A stretch of 64,000 nt of DNA from Plectrocnemia conspersa (lineage: Eukaryota; Arthropoda; Insecta; Trichoptera; Polycentropodidae), in contig VTFK01000372.1 in the NCBI GenBank assembly GCA_009617715.1, positions 124,001 through 188,000 of the forward strand. The letters run 5' to 3'. This document shows, piece after piece, positions 36,493 to 47,909 of this stretch (position 1 is its first letter; each line of letters starts with the position of its first letter). Position numbers and translations under genes: made by a program. The notes beneath the pieces were generated by a model. It worked only from the letters and a program-made list of their open reading frames with translations, was not told the origin of the DNA and searched no databases.

Positions 36493-37606
36493 GTAGCTAC
36501 TAGACTCTCCAATTACTCGAACCATCAACTACTCGAGTATCGAATATAAAAATTTTAAAATACTCGAGTACTTTCGAGTATTAACCAAATGTACCAAAAT
36601 AGCTATTATTCAAATTCGTGCACATATAAATAAATAAATAAAATACTTAGTATGTTAATTTTTACAATTATTTTAACTTCACGAACATACTTTTTAAAAA
36701 CAATAATGCAAAAAGTGTCTCGAATTTAATATTACTGCTAACCTTTGGTTTTATTATTCCCGTTATGGAAAAAACCCTTTCCGTTGCTGTTGATGTTAGT
36801 CTTATTGTCATTAAAGCGTTGGATAAGGCTTCTAATTTATATCTGTTCGCTTTTTATAGATATAAAATTTTTTGAACTCTTTTTTTATGTTCTCTTCTTT
36901 CATTCCCTTCTCTGCTTTTCTCTTATTTCCTTCGACTATTGACAAAATAGCATTTTGTAATTCTTCTTGAATAGATTTTTTTTCTTAACAATATTCTACT
37001 CCTTCTGATTAGTGCGAAGAATTTAAATCTATATCCTTCGAAGATGTATTTGGGTGAATCCCTTTCACTCTAGAGCTAAACGGTTCGCAAAGAACTGACT
37101 TTACTTTAAATGCCTTTAAAACATACAATTGTTTTGATTTATATTTTAAGCTGAGGGATCAGTATAAACAATTTACAACACTTTAAGCTACAACTGCATA
37201 GTCATAAAACCTAAAAAATTTTTTGTTGATATTTCATATTGTTCATTGCCATAAATTAGATAAGTCGGGACTGTCGAACAGAAAACACAAAAGAAATTTC
37301 TCCGCCGTACCCACTAACATAGCCGACGACCGGAACTATGCAACTATGGAACTATGAAAAAATTATACCTGATAGTAACCGCTCTAACTCTGGACTTCGG
37401 GCATAAACGCCAAATAAAAGCAAGACGTTAATCTTTACCGGACCGAGTTAAAGTTATTTTTGTTTCTGAAATATTTCAAAAATTTTTAATTTCGAGTATT
37501 AATCGAGTAATTTTCAAAATACTCGATTATCAAGTACTTGAAAAATAGACAAAAATACTCCAGTATCGAGTACTCGATTACTCGAATTGGAGACTCTAGT
37601 AGCTAC
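36493..37606. mobile_element. hAT-family DNA transposon, internally deleted, with target duplications
   Basis: The element runs 36501-37598. Its left end is TAGACTCTCCAATTACTCGA. Its right end reads inwards as TAGAGTCTCCAATTCGAG. Both ends are flanked by the 8-bp direct repeat GTAGCTAC (36493-36500 and 37599-37606). Eight-base target duplications and TAGA/CAGA-type ends are diagnostic of the hAT superfamily. Subterminal ACTCGAGTA/TACTCGAT words recur on both sides (36520-36590 and 37485-37585), as expected for transposase-binding repeats. At about 1.1 kb it is too short for a full transposase. The minus strand keeps only the C-terminal coding part (separate entry). Confidence 0.92.
36668..36990 (-). 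pseudogene. hAT transposase C-terminal dimerisation domain (hATC), broken
   Basis: The minus strand reads IQEELQNAILSIVEGNKRKA, then KKEFKKFYIYKKRTD in one frame (about 36845-36980). After a single frameshift near 36850 it reads LEALSNALMTIRLTSTATERVFSITG, then KPKVSSNIKFETLFALLFLK, ending at a stop (36668-36670). The ALMTIRxTSTxxERVFSxxG block is the core of the hATC dimerisation domain. Upstream catalytic parts are absent, so the element is non-autonomous. A short in-frame stretch, SVLCEPFSSRVKGI, lies further upstream at about 37030-37105. Confidence 0.85.
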
Positions 37607-37609
37607 GTT

Positions 37610-38040
37610 TACCAAACATAAACATTAATGACACATCATAATTAATAATATAAATAATTGAAAACAAATGTTATTTAAGAATTAAACCATATTAAAAAGC
37701 AAGCGATATGTAATAAGCTTAGTTATCTTTGCTGTAAAATGATGCATTCAAATTTGTATGTATTATTCTCAGGAGCCTTAAAATACATTTTTTGTGGTTT
37801 TAAAAGCAATTTATACATAAACATATCTTAAAGACTTCTATTGTATAAAAGTATAGAATTATATAAAAAAAAAATACATATAAGACAGCTATTATGTATT
37901 TCATACACTGAACAGTGTACTTCTGTTTGTTTTAATAAAAGTAGTACTAACATAAAACTATGTATTTTAATACACTACTTTTACTTATAATCAGTGACTT
38001 TTTAAAATAAAATTTCACAAAAAAGCGTAAATTTATATAG
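37610..38040. other. AT-rich stretch without recognised genes
   Basis: Nothing supportable seen. Confidence 0.5.
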
Positions 38041-38044
38041 GAGA

Positions 38045-38390
38045 ATTTATGAAAATATTATTTATTTTCTGCCCGTCCTATGCTATACATAGGTATATAG
38101 ATATTTCTCGCTTTAATTTCCACGTCGTTGACTTTCCTCAGGCCGGTTGCACGTCGAGAGATTTTTTCTTATTAAAAGCTTCGCCAAATTTAATATTGCG
38201 TACAAGAAAGGTAAATAGGAACACACCAAGGGACACTTGCCACGTACACCTGCGAGGCTCTGGTTAAATATTTGAAGGGTTTAACGTCTCCGGGATTGTT
38301 GTATAAAATTATAAGCTTTCGCATTACACGTCCTGGATTATTACCGTGCAAAACCGTAGTGGTTAATTATTGCGCGCATAATAAGGTTAT
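38045..38390. promoter_or_regulatory. GC-enriched island, candidate regulatory element
   Basis: Raised G+C, with GCCACGTACACCTGCGAGG near 38237 and GCGCGCATAATAAGG near 38372. A 72-codon plus frame at 38049-38267 shows no known domain. Confidence 0.3.
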
Positions 38391-38890
38391 GTGAAATTAT
38401 TTATGGATAAATTGCAACAGGATAGTCACATTTTATAATAATATACATTAATTAACAAAGCCTTTTATTCGTGCATAGGGAAATTTAAAACAATGATTTT
38501 AATTAAATACGCAATGTTTTTAAACATTTAATTAAATAGCATTTATTAAATGAACTACAAAAATAAATATTACACTTCAGATATCACATAATTCTGAGAT
38601 TTATGTTTTCAGTATAATATTACACATAACCTAACTATTAACTAAAATAAAGTAATGCCATTAATTAGCTCTTGAATATTCAAGCTTTAATACAAAATAA
38701 TACAATCAATTATTTATTGTGAATATTTGAGATATTCGGTTAGATATTTCGATATTTTGCTACTCAACAACGAGATGCTTGAAATATCAAATCATCCATT
38801 TCAATTTATTAATGTCTGCCTCTCACATTTTTATAAAATAAACGCTGGCATCGAACGTACATATAATAATTTATATCACAATATGTAGGT
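38391..38890. other. AT-rich stretch without recognised genes
   Basis: Nothing supportable seen. Confidence 0.5.
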
Positions 38891-38894
38891 TAAT

Positions 38895-39185
38895 AGTGTA
38901 TCGATATAACGGCAGGTGATTTCTACCCTCCCCCGAGCTATCCCCTGTTTGTTTTCCAGGCTTTTTCCATACAGCAGCATCCGGTGTTCGCGAAACTGAC
39001 GACGGGTCTTTTCTTTTCCGTGTTCTCGCTCCAAAGTTCCGCTCCATTTTAGAAACGAGTGTTGTTTGCCTCGGAAAGTATCTGTTGTTAATTACGGGGC
39101 GAAACGGGTACGCCCATCGCGGTCACTGTTTAATATTCGGACGAAATTAATAACGACACCGGGGCCATGGGGAGTGGTAAAACAT
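38895..39185. promoter_or_regulatory. GC-enriched island, candidate regulatory element
   Basis: Dense mixed-sequence DNA with CCTCCCCCGAGC, TTCGCGAAACTGACGACGGG and GACACCGGGGCC. Open frames are short and unrecognised. A compact candidate non-coding element. Confidence 0.35.
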
Positions 39186-39424
39186 GCGGTTTTTTTTTTA
39201 TACAGTAAAGACTTAATGTTTATGATGTTTTTCACAAAATTACGGAATTTTAATATTGTATCATAAATTTGTTCAAAATCATATAAACATAAGAGTAAAA
39301 GATTGTATATTATTAAAAAATAAGTTAGGATGGGCTTAGGTAAAGATTACTTTTTTTACTGAAATTGCATATTTGTTTATTATCCGATAAAAATATTATA
39401 ACGGTTTTTAATTTTTTTTAGTAA

Positions 39425-39622
<198 letters not shown>

Positions 39623-39624
39623 TA

Positions 39625-40845
39625 TATGGTATATACATTAATGCTCAAAATAAAGCAATTTGAACACCTATTCCTAAATCTCTGGATTGCAATTTTCCAT
39701 CAATCTTGGATTTATCTAGTTTTGACAGAAGAAAGTCAACGATCTAAATAACATATATACTTAATTACTCGTATTTTTTCAATAATATATAAGTGATTTA
39801 AAAACGTTTTACACGTGAAAAAATATAAAGTAACTAAATTTGTTTAAAAGGAATTTAATCATCATAAACTATTATTATGTCTTAAAATATATATAAATTA
39901 AAAAATAAAATAAGTGAGTAAAAAATAATATTTGCAGTTTTTTTGAATTATCACTGTTCTACAAAGGTTAATATTAATAAAAAACATTTACGAAAAACAA
40001 GGAATGGAGAAGAACAAATTATGGGTTATTTGTGACTTTGCCGTACGGTTTATAAAGGAAAATTTGCGGGTCATTTTGCCGTACTATACAAACAATGGAT
40101 TAAATTAAATGTTATATAAGTAGGTACTATATTCTTTGTGAAATGTTAGTTGTTGTTTTGAGTATAGAAGTAAAAATATAATATATATATATATTATATA
40201 TTGTGAAAATCATTACCTATTTCAATATAGGCACATAATATTATATATCAATTTAAATATGTTCACTCAATCCAAACAACATAACTATATAAATATTATA
40301 ATTTAATAGTAATTTATAAAATATATTGATGCTGAAGAGTAAAAGCTATTTAAATTATTAATATTTTTTAGTACCATTTATATTTATGATAATGATAAGG
40401 CTTCACAAAATGTCAAAATACTCTCAGCAAAAAATAATTGAGGAATTTAAATGTTACAAATGTTTTAATTAAGTCTTTATATAGCCATAGAAATTGTTAC
40501 TAATCATTGTATTATATAAAAGCTAAATATATCATTTTAAATTTCATAAGTTACCCAAATTATAACCTTGATAAACTTTCTACGCATTTAAATGTGAAAG
40601 TAAAAAATAATTAATTTTATTTATATATTTATATATTTTTTTTTTTTTGTTTCAGGTACTTTCTACTTCTACTTACTATTGCAATAGGACTATCGTAAGT
40701 ACATAAACCATTAAAAAATATTTAATTTAAAAGCAATGCTTAAATCCCAAATAAGGAGTCTAACATTTCAGATCCTTTTGCATATTTCTTGGATTTATGC
40801 GCAAAGTGTTCCGTTTGCTATTTGAAAGTAAAATTAATTATAGCT
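39625..40845. other. AT-rich stretch without recognised genes
   Basis: A patch at about 40000-40100 carries a 35-codon ATG-started frame reading KLWVICDFAVRFIKEN, and a repeated TTTGCCGTAC word. No family was recognised. Confidence 0.35.
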
Positions 40846-40849
40846 GATA

Positions 40850-40995
40850 ATTTTTCGGTTATCGTTCCGGAAAAACCAAGTAAAAAAAATTGCCGGTCTA
40901 ACCGAGAGAAAAGAGAGTTTCGACCCTAGATCGTATTTAAATGTGCTGATCCCCTGACTCGGTCCCGTATCCGCGGATTTTGCGTAAAAGTTTTT
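40850..40995. promoter_or_regulatory. Small GC-enriched island
   Basis: Contains ATCGTTCCGGAAAAACC, TCTAACCGAGAG and CCGTATCCGCGG. No coding signal. A candidate regulatory element. Confidence 0.3.
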
Positions 40996-41289
40996 ATAAT
41001 ACTAATAAATCACTAAAGAAATATTCCCTTACATTGCCAGACATCCGCCTTCCCATCATGACTTAAAAAATCTCCTTTTAAACTAAGGCTGTGATCGGAT
41101 GCCCGGAACACGATTTTAACTATTTATAGTTATTTAAGTAATTCATGCGAAATTTTATATCGCAAATTTAAGATATTTGTTAGATAAAGATTTAAATTAT
41201 TTAATCGTGCGATCGCTTTATATATTTTAAACACCGTTAAAATATATACTTTGTTTAATATTTTAATCCATTTTCTTAATTCCTACGGC

Positions 41290-41899
41290 ATACACGTGCT
41301 GTATTTTTTGGCACTCATCGCGCGCATAGTATCGGATAAACTGATCAATCTTAGACACTTCTTCAAATTACTTATAAAGTCTATCCAATTGTTAGTCATT
41401 ATTTACAACGACTGACTTTTTACCTTTATTTTCATCAGTAATATTATTTTTTGTAGTTTTAAGTTCATGATAATATTTTATCACTTTTTACTAGTTCTTA
41501 ACGTCATTGGAATGCACAGAAAAACAATGCGAAAAATATTTAGCAGTTAATCTTAATAACAAGTACAAATGTTCAATCGGAATGAACGAAATGTATTATC
41601 AGAAATTTGCCACTTAGAGATCAGAAAATAATTGCAAATGTTTTTTTTATTATTTTTAGATTAACTACTTATTATATTTTTTTACGCGCACAGCTTATTA
41701 AATTTTTTAGCTTTATGAAATATATACTATTTAGTTAGTTTGGACATGATTTCTTTGATTACATCTTCAGGCAAGTCTTGAGTCTCACATCAACCATTAT
41801 GAGAGAATTAACTCGCGATAAAAAATAATCTTGACTATTTTCTAGGTCATAAGCATAATCTTTCTTAGCTTTTAAATAACGATAGAGTTTGGCTTCATT
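41290..41899 (-). pseudogene. Broken protein-like fragments of unknown family
   Basis: Two minus-strand segments look like decayed coding sequence. The first (41730-41899) reads NEAKLYRYLKAKKDYAYDLE, then DYFLSRVNSLIMVD. After a frameshift it gives ETQDLPEDVIKEIMSKLTK and a stop. The second (about 41282-41490) stays in one frame for about 70 codons with a few stops. It reads KVIKYYHELKTTKNNITDEN, GKKSVVVNND, QLDRLYK, then EEVSKIDQFIRYYARDEC and QKIQHVYAVG. Residue use is unlike random AT-rich translation (many Asp, Glu, Tyr, Lys, Leu in helical patterns). I cannot name the family. A transposon, an endogenous viral insertion and a dead host gene are all possible. Confidence 0.35.
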
Positions 41900-42119
41900 T
41901 TATTACAGTAAACAAAAACAACTAAGTAATATATTTAGGCAGTATTTTTTTCTTTCGCATAAAAAAATATTTAATAAATCACTACGACTAAGTCGTAGCT
42001 TAAAAAACATATATTCTACTAATTTTTTTTTCTTCTGAATATTCTGAATATATTTTATAATATAAATAAATTTTCGTTAAAATTCATTGAAAATTAAATG
42101 CACGTTTAATTTAACGTAA

Positions 42120-42420
42120 TTACGTTGTGAAATTAGTAAACAGCAAGTCGACACCGTGCAGCAAAAATAATTAAGAAGCATTTAACGTTGGCCGTTGCCA
42201 AAGAATAAAATAAATAAACACATAAAAAGAGGGAGCAGAAATGAAAGAGGAAGAGAAGAAGAGAGAAAAGAATGCTTTTGCAAATTTTTAATAAAAATAC
42301 ATTAAAAGCAAATATTTTGGAAGCGTGCCCAAACGTAATGCATTCTCCAAAGCTTCCGCAAGATTAACAATGTAGGTTGAGGTCGACGGTTTAACTTTTG
42401 AAACTTTTTCTGCGATACAC
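42120..42420. promoter_or_regulatory. GC-enriched island plus purine-rich tract
   Basis: Left part GTCGACACCGTGCAGC, then a purine run of GAGGAAGAGAAGAAG type (about 42230-42270), then GGTTGAGGTCGACGG. No coding signal is recognised. Confidence 0.3.
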
Positions 42421-42429
42421 TTTACACTT

Positions 42430-44620
42430 TTGTGTGATGAAATATCTGCATTTTATTTTTAAATAAAAATTTATCATAGTTTTAATATTAATAGTATTTT
42501 GTTTCATTAAATTTTAATATTTTATATTTTAAGATGCTTTTTAAACATCAATTAAATAATTATTACTTAAACACATTTAACAATTATAATAATCTATCAT
42601 AATTTAAATACATTTATTCCTACAATATACTTTGTATATATTATAGATACATTTAGCAGATAAAGTTTATGTATATTGCTGAGATTCCTATGAATTTATC
42701 TCATACATTGAAAACATAACATGTATATCATTCTAATATTTAATAATACGTTATTGTATGCTTTGCTTTTTACAAAAATTTATATATTTGTCAATGGTTT
42801 TATCAGAGTTTTGTTGAGAGTCAAGATAAAAAATTGCAGTATATATACAAGATATATTTATTATCTATATTTTTTCTAAGAGTAGAGTTTTTCAAACATT
42901 TAATAAAATTCTTTGGATAAACAAAAAATTAGGTTACTACAATATAATTCGTATAATTAATATTTAAACTAAGTGTTAATTATCTAGATCTAATAAAAAT
43001 ATCTAAATACTACTTTTCTTTTACAATTCTAATAAACGAATTGTTTTATAAATTCTATATTTTTTTTTTTAATACTGCAGATAATGTCTCTCGCAAATTT
43101 ATATAATGAAATAACCTTGATGGTTGTATAATATTGATTTATTTCAAAGATATTGATTTTTATTTTTAGTAAAAATAAAGTCACAAGTGTCAAAGCAACA
43201 GTCGTAAATTTAAGAAAATCTGAATATTTTTTTTTTTTCAATAAAATAAAGTATTTGGTCATTTCTGTAAAGCAAAAAATATAAATGTTATTTATTTTAT
43301 TTTCGAGGCCAATGAAATAATTTTCTAAGACCTTTAAACTGTAATTCTTCAGTTTATAATTATCAAATAAGTTCACATTTTAGAATAAAAACATACCAAT
43401 TGTTATTATTATTAAAAAACATAAAACATAAACATTTTATAAATCAAAATATATCTGCCATTGACCCTTTTTAATTTTAATATCTTTCAGATCAGATATC
43501 TACCTTTATTTATTGCTTTTAAGAATAATTAACTTCAACGTCTATGGCTTAGGAAACAGAGGCAAAATAATTATAATTAATGTTAGCAATATGTTATATT
43601 GAACCTTACGATAAACTGCGTTATAGTTTAATTATTTTGTTAGTAATAAACATATTTTGTGATTGTGGCAATATTATATTATAGATAAAAAGCAATAATA
43701 TTGATTAATTTTATCAAACAAAATATGTTTTTGTTTTGATAAAATAATTTAGACAGTGATTGTCTTTTCTGTAAAACTAACATTTAAAAAGTAGTGCCAA
43801 TAATTTAAACTGTTATTTCTTTACTTTATAAATGGTAATCTAATAACATAAATACTATCTTATATTATTATTAATATAACAAATTCATCGTAATATATTA
43901 TCTATAAACATTTCTTAATTCCAACATTTAAATCGAATGATTGCCTTCATTCATTATGATATATAACATTTTAAATATACATTTACTAAAAAGTTTAGTA
44001 TTGGGGAAAAAATTAATTATTTAAGCTAGAGGCAGTATTAAACCATACGATAAAATACGTTAACGTTTCCGTGCTAACGATTACTTAAAAAATATAAACT
44101 ATTTTTTTAGTACTAAATGTATTAATAAACACGCAATTAAAATCAAATGGTCCATTGTTTTAAACAAATCGTTTGTAGAAAATGTTGCAAATATATGATA
44201 TAAGAAATGCATAAATTCGTCCAATTTAAATCTAATTTTAACATGTAGATTATATACATATTTTTTTAATTACAGTACACACTGTATGTCTTTAAGCGAT
44301 TTAAATATTCAATTAGTTAATAGGTATTTTTCATTAAATTTTCCCAAACTTTGCGAAAATGTTATTAATAATAAAGTTAAAATCGTTGATTTTGTTTTGT
44401 TTCTAAAGCAGTTTTTTAATATGAACATAGAGGATAAATAAATAAAAATGATATTAATATTTGCAGCAATTTTGGAATATGCAACATATTACCTTAAAAA
44501 TATACATGTTTTTAATACAGAAATAAGTATTTTTATCCCTAAAGTTATTTTTAACGATTTTAATATTAACAACATTTATCGTTTTATTATTATCAACGTA
44601 AATCAATCATAAAAATATAA
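42430..44620. other. AT-rich stretch without recognised genes
   Basis: The 115-codon minus frame at 43029-43376 is rich in Ile, Lys, Asn, Phe and Tyr, as random AT-rich translation gives, and has no motif. A hairpin of about 19 bp with one bulge lies at 43703-43750 (TTTTATCAAACAAAA against TTTTGTTTTGATAAAA). Confidence 0.45.
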
Positions 44621-44624
44621 ATAT

Positions 44625-44747
44625 AATTTTATATTCATTGTAATTCAAAAATAAAGTAAGATTTTTGTCAAATAAATTGTCAGGAATTTTATATTCATTG
44701 TAATTCAAAAATAAAGTAAGATTTTTGTCAAATAAATTGTCAGGAAT
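44625..44747. repeat. Perfect 60-bp tandem duplication
   Basis: A 60-base unit is repeated twice with no difference over 123 bases (44625-44684, 44685-44744, plus 3 bases). Lack of divergence means a recent event or an assembly artefact. Confidence 0.95.
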
Positions 44748-44869
44748 AATAAGTACATAGCTTAGTAGCAAAAGTCTGTTTAGGGTTATTTATATTTTTG
44801 TAGAAAAAATTTTGTTGCATTGTGTTATTATTTATATTTTTAATGGTTGATTTTTATTAAATTACCCGG

Positions 44870-45450
44870 GAATAACGCGTTAGCCTTTTGTATATATTTT
44901 TATATCGTTCAACACCGTCCTTGAAATTATAGCTGATCTAGCAAGTTTGCCAAAAGCCTCGGCAAATAAATATAAAGAAACAGATTTATGTACAAGTCTG
45001 AACAAACAAAACGTTTCGAAACAATAAATCGTCAATATGAAGAAGCTCCTAGAGAGGATAAGTCCGGATAAGGCCGAATTTAATCGAGGTAAAAACAATG
45101 CCCTAACATCAAACGGTACGAGCCCCCATTGCACAATTGTCGACTTTTCAGCCCAAGTTTTTATCACCACAGCCACATTATCAAAGGCCTTGCCTACACC
45201 GAACCAAGTTTTGGTCAGGATCAGATCCTCATCTTGGCGCTGCTTTCTCCGCCGAAAGATTTCACCTTCCAGTCTCATCCCCTATAGAGTGTATAGCCAC
45301 CCTAGTTCCCACCCCCAGTTTCCAATAACTGGCGCCAGAGTTCGCCGAGTTACCTGGATGGAAGCTGCCGAGTAGTTAGGATTACTTGATGCGTGAAAAT
45401 GCGACAAATACTCGCCTTTGACGACGCATCGTCACTGCAAAATCGAGAAC
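44870..45450. promoter_or_regulatory. Moderately GC-rich island with the longest open frames in the window
   Basis: Overlapping frames of 132 codons (minus, 44880-45278) and 112 codons (plus, 45037-45375, ATG start) cover this island. Neither has a recognised domain, and two long opposite-strand frames sharing DNA are expected where G+C rises. A donor-like AG|GTAAAA lies near 45089. It may be an exon of an unrecognised gene but more likely is a conserved non-coding island. Confidence 0.35.
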
Positions 45451-45723
45451 CACACATACATGTCCTGTTTTATTATAATTGCGTAGGTTTTCTCATAGAT
45501 GAAATACTAGTTATAGATTACATGAGTGTTTATATTTGGAATAAAATTAAATATTTTTTAAAATGGCAAATAATTAACATATGCAAAGTGTACGACAAAA
45601 CGACAATTTTATTTTTTATTAAAAATGATTTATTAAGGATTTTAAATAGTTTAATTTAAGACTAAACATAGTTTAATATTAAAATATTTTATTCATACTA
45701 CTAATTTTTATATTTATATATAG

Positions 45724-45765
45724 GTATGAGGGTTGATTAAAAAGTTAAGTTTTAAGACCTATGTT
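45724..45765. mobile_element. Mariner-like terminal sequence
   Basis: After a TA, the sequence TGAGGGTTGATTAAAAAGTT resembles the GAGGGTTGxxxAAAAAGT ends seen in one group of mariner elements. No transposase motif or opposite terminus was found nearby, so only an end may remain. Confidence 0.35.
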
Positions 45766-45769
45766 TATT

Positions 45770-46585
45770 AATATATTTAAAATTGTGTTCCATTACATGT
45801 TTTGTGTATTGAAAAACAAACACACCTTTAGCAGATTTGATTTTTTGTATGTAATAGTTATATAATTTTTATATCAAAACAAACATTTAAATCGTTTCGA
45901 AAGCTTTGAATCAATATTTTATCAAAGTATAAAACTACAGCCACAAATGTTTGTATTTATATTTATACACATTATATTACAAAACTTGTGGTGTTCGATA
46001 TCCATGTAAATGTTGTACAAATACGTCGTACATACACTAGAAAAATATACGTATCGAACGGTCCGGAAGAGAGCTATAAATATTTATGTCCATTGCGCTT
46101 TTTCGTCTATCTCTCTCTCTCTCTTTGCAAAAAAAGCTTTATGCTAAGGACTGCCACTAAAGGTTTATCTTTAAATAAACCTGTAAAATATTATCCCCCC
46201 CATTATCCTATCCTGTTTACACAAAATAATACAAACTCACCAAAGCACACAGTAGAATAGAGTCAAATTAAATAAGAAAAATATATTTTAATTATTGTCT
46301 GTATTTATAAATTTATTAACTAAAGTAAAAAGATACTCTACTACAAATTTTTGTCTGTAAGCGTTACATTCGATTAAATTATAAAATATAAAGATTTCAT
46401 ATATACATACATATACATAACATAAATACTGATGATTTAAACCTTTAAGCTTATTATTAATCCAATTTAGATAACGTCAAGTAATGGGATTATTAAAAAC
46501 AATCCATTTTAATATGTTTCTCCCCTTTTTAAACTTCGTCTCGCTCTTTAATTATTCGTTTAATAATGAGATATTATAATATTTC
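45770..46585. other. AT-rich stretch with small complex patch and CT microsatellite
   Basis: A patch at 46000-46240 contains a short (CT)n run (about 46108-46125). A 90-codon plus frame at 45988-46260 passes through it without a known domain. Confidence 0.35.
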
Positions 46586-46589
46586 ATTC

Positions 46590-46810
46590 GTGGGGGTGTT
46601 TTCGCACAAGTGGCATCTAAGAAACATTTGCTCATAGCCACGCCGTATAAAATAGCATCGCTTAATTAAAGCTATTTATCATTTCAATTCAATTTGAAAA
46701 GTAGAAAATAACATTTAAAAGATAAATCTTAATTAGTGGACCAGCGCGGCGCCTTCAAATTGTGCAAATCTTTATTAAATCAGGGATCGAAATGTGCTTT
46801 TGATGCGTCG
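46590..46810. promoter_or_regulatory. Small GC-enriched island
   Basis: Contains GTGGGGGTGTTTTCGCAC, CATAGCCACGCCG and CAGCGCGGCGCC. No coding signal. Just beyond, AAGCTCAG and CTGAGCTT (46923-46950) form an 8-bp hairpin. Confidence 0.25.
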
Positions 46811-46967
46811 CTAAGGTTTAAATTCTTGTATATTGAGTAAAAATGTAGTGCCCATGATTGGGATTAGAAAAAAGGTACACTAATCTATGTGTGTTGTTAG
46901 TGGTTCGTGGTAAAAAGAGGGAAAGCTCAGCACTTTTAGGACTGAGCTTAAATGCCCTTTGAGAGAG

Positions 46968-47070
46968 TACAAACTTCGTTATTACTCTAATCTTATCTTA
47001 ATATATATAAATATAAGATACGTCTTATATATATATATACAAACTTCGTTATTACTCTATATCTTATCTT

Positions 47071-47139
<69 letters not shown>
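46968..47139. repeat. Seventy-base-period duplication next to an (AT)n microsatellite
   Basis: TACAAACTTCGTTATTACTC occurs at 46968-46987 and again at 47038-47057, each followed by TCTTATCTTA and TA-rich DNA. The second copy runs into about 65 bases of (TA)n (47072-47139). The microsatellite probably drove the local duplication. Confidence 0.9.
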
Positions 47140-47141
<2 letters not shown>

Positions 47142-47224
47142 CGATAAAAATTTAAAATCTAATATATATATTTTATATATAATCATTATTAATATTTTTA
47201 TCATCATATTTTTATCTAATATCT

Positions 47225-47900
47225 GGTTTGGAATTTAGTTTTTTTCTTAGATTATGCGTTTCAAACATTTCAGAAGTAATATTTTGAATACTTTTGACAT
47301 TATGGGCAGTGAGCTAATTGCTCTCTAAGAGGTTAATTCCCCGGGTGTTTTTTTTTAGTATCGAGATCATTATGATTTCAGACATTTTCCATGACGTAGG
47401 AAAGTATTTAAGTCCTAATATAATATAAAATTATAAATAAAAGTATTGAATTTAATTCCTTTTGTAGATATTTTTTTCAAAACCTAGTGCTTTCCTTGGG
47501 TCGAAGTGTGTAAGTATTATTTGCATAACTTCTTTCCCCGTGATTTTTTTTATCTGTAAGCTCATTTGAAGAGGTGCTTCAAGTTAATCAAATAGAAGTG
47601 TTGAATGGTGTGAATACACTATAGTTAGCAGCAAATATTTTTCCTTACCTTTGTCATTTCTAGCTCATTTATCGTTTGTAGTTTTTATTGACGAAGACTG
47701 TTGTATTGGTTGCTTGAGTTTTTTTGTGGCCTTTCATAGTATGTAATCGTTGGCTTTTGTAGCCGATAAGCACTTCAGATAATGTTGAATTAATTGATTT
47801 TTTACCTTTTCTAACAGAGCGTTAAGCTCCTTAACGGATTGGTTCAGTGATTTTTTTGTCGCTCTTTAATTTTGTTTGGTGCTACTGTTATCGCGGCTTG
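47225..47900 (-). pseudogene. Jockey-type retrotransposon, linker and RT start, decayed
   Basis: The minus strand reads LLEKVKNQLIQHYLKCLSAT, then ANDYILKATKKLKQPIQQ with one stop inside (about 47700-47800). Next are KKITGKEVMQIILTHFDPRK (about 47500-47560) and FPTSWKMSEIIMI (about 47360-47400). It ends with PGELTS, RAISSLPIMSKVFKILLLK (about 47250-47335). This order is the endonuclease-to-RT linker and first RT blocks of Jockey elements. It stops at IPN, just where the RT core represented by the 1-395 fragment would begin. Several stops and frameshifts show it is dead. Confidence 0.88.
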
Positions 47901-47909
47901 CATTTTTAA

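Noticed and set aside
43029..43376. 115-codon minus-strand frame
   Set aside because: Composition dominated by Ile, Lys, Asn, Phe and Tyr, as in random AT-rich translation; no motif and no GC change at its borders.
44880..45375. Overlapping 132-codon (minus) and 112-codon (plus) open frames, the longest in the central part
   Set aside because: No recognised domain. Mutual overlap on opposite strands inside a GC-enriched island is what composition alone produces. Kept only as an island.
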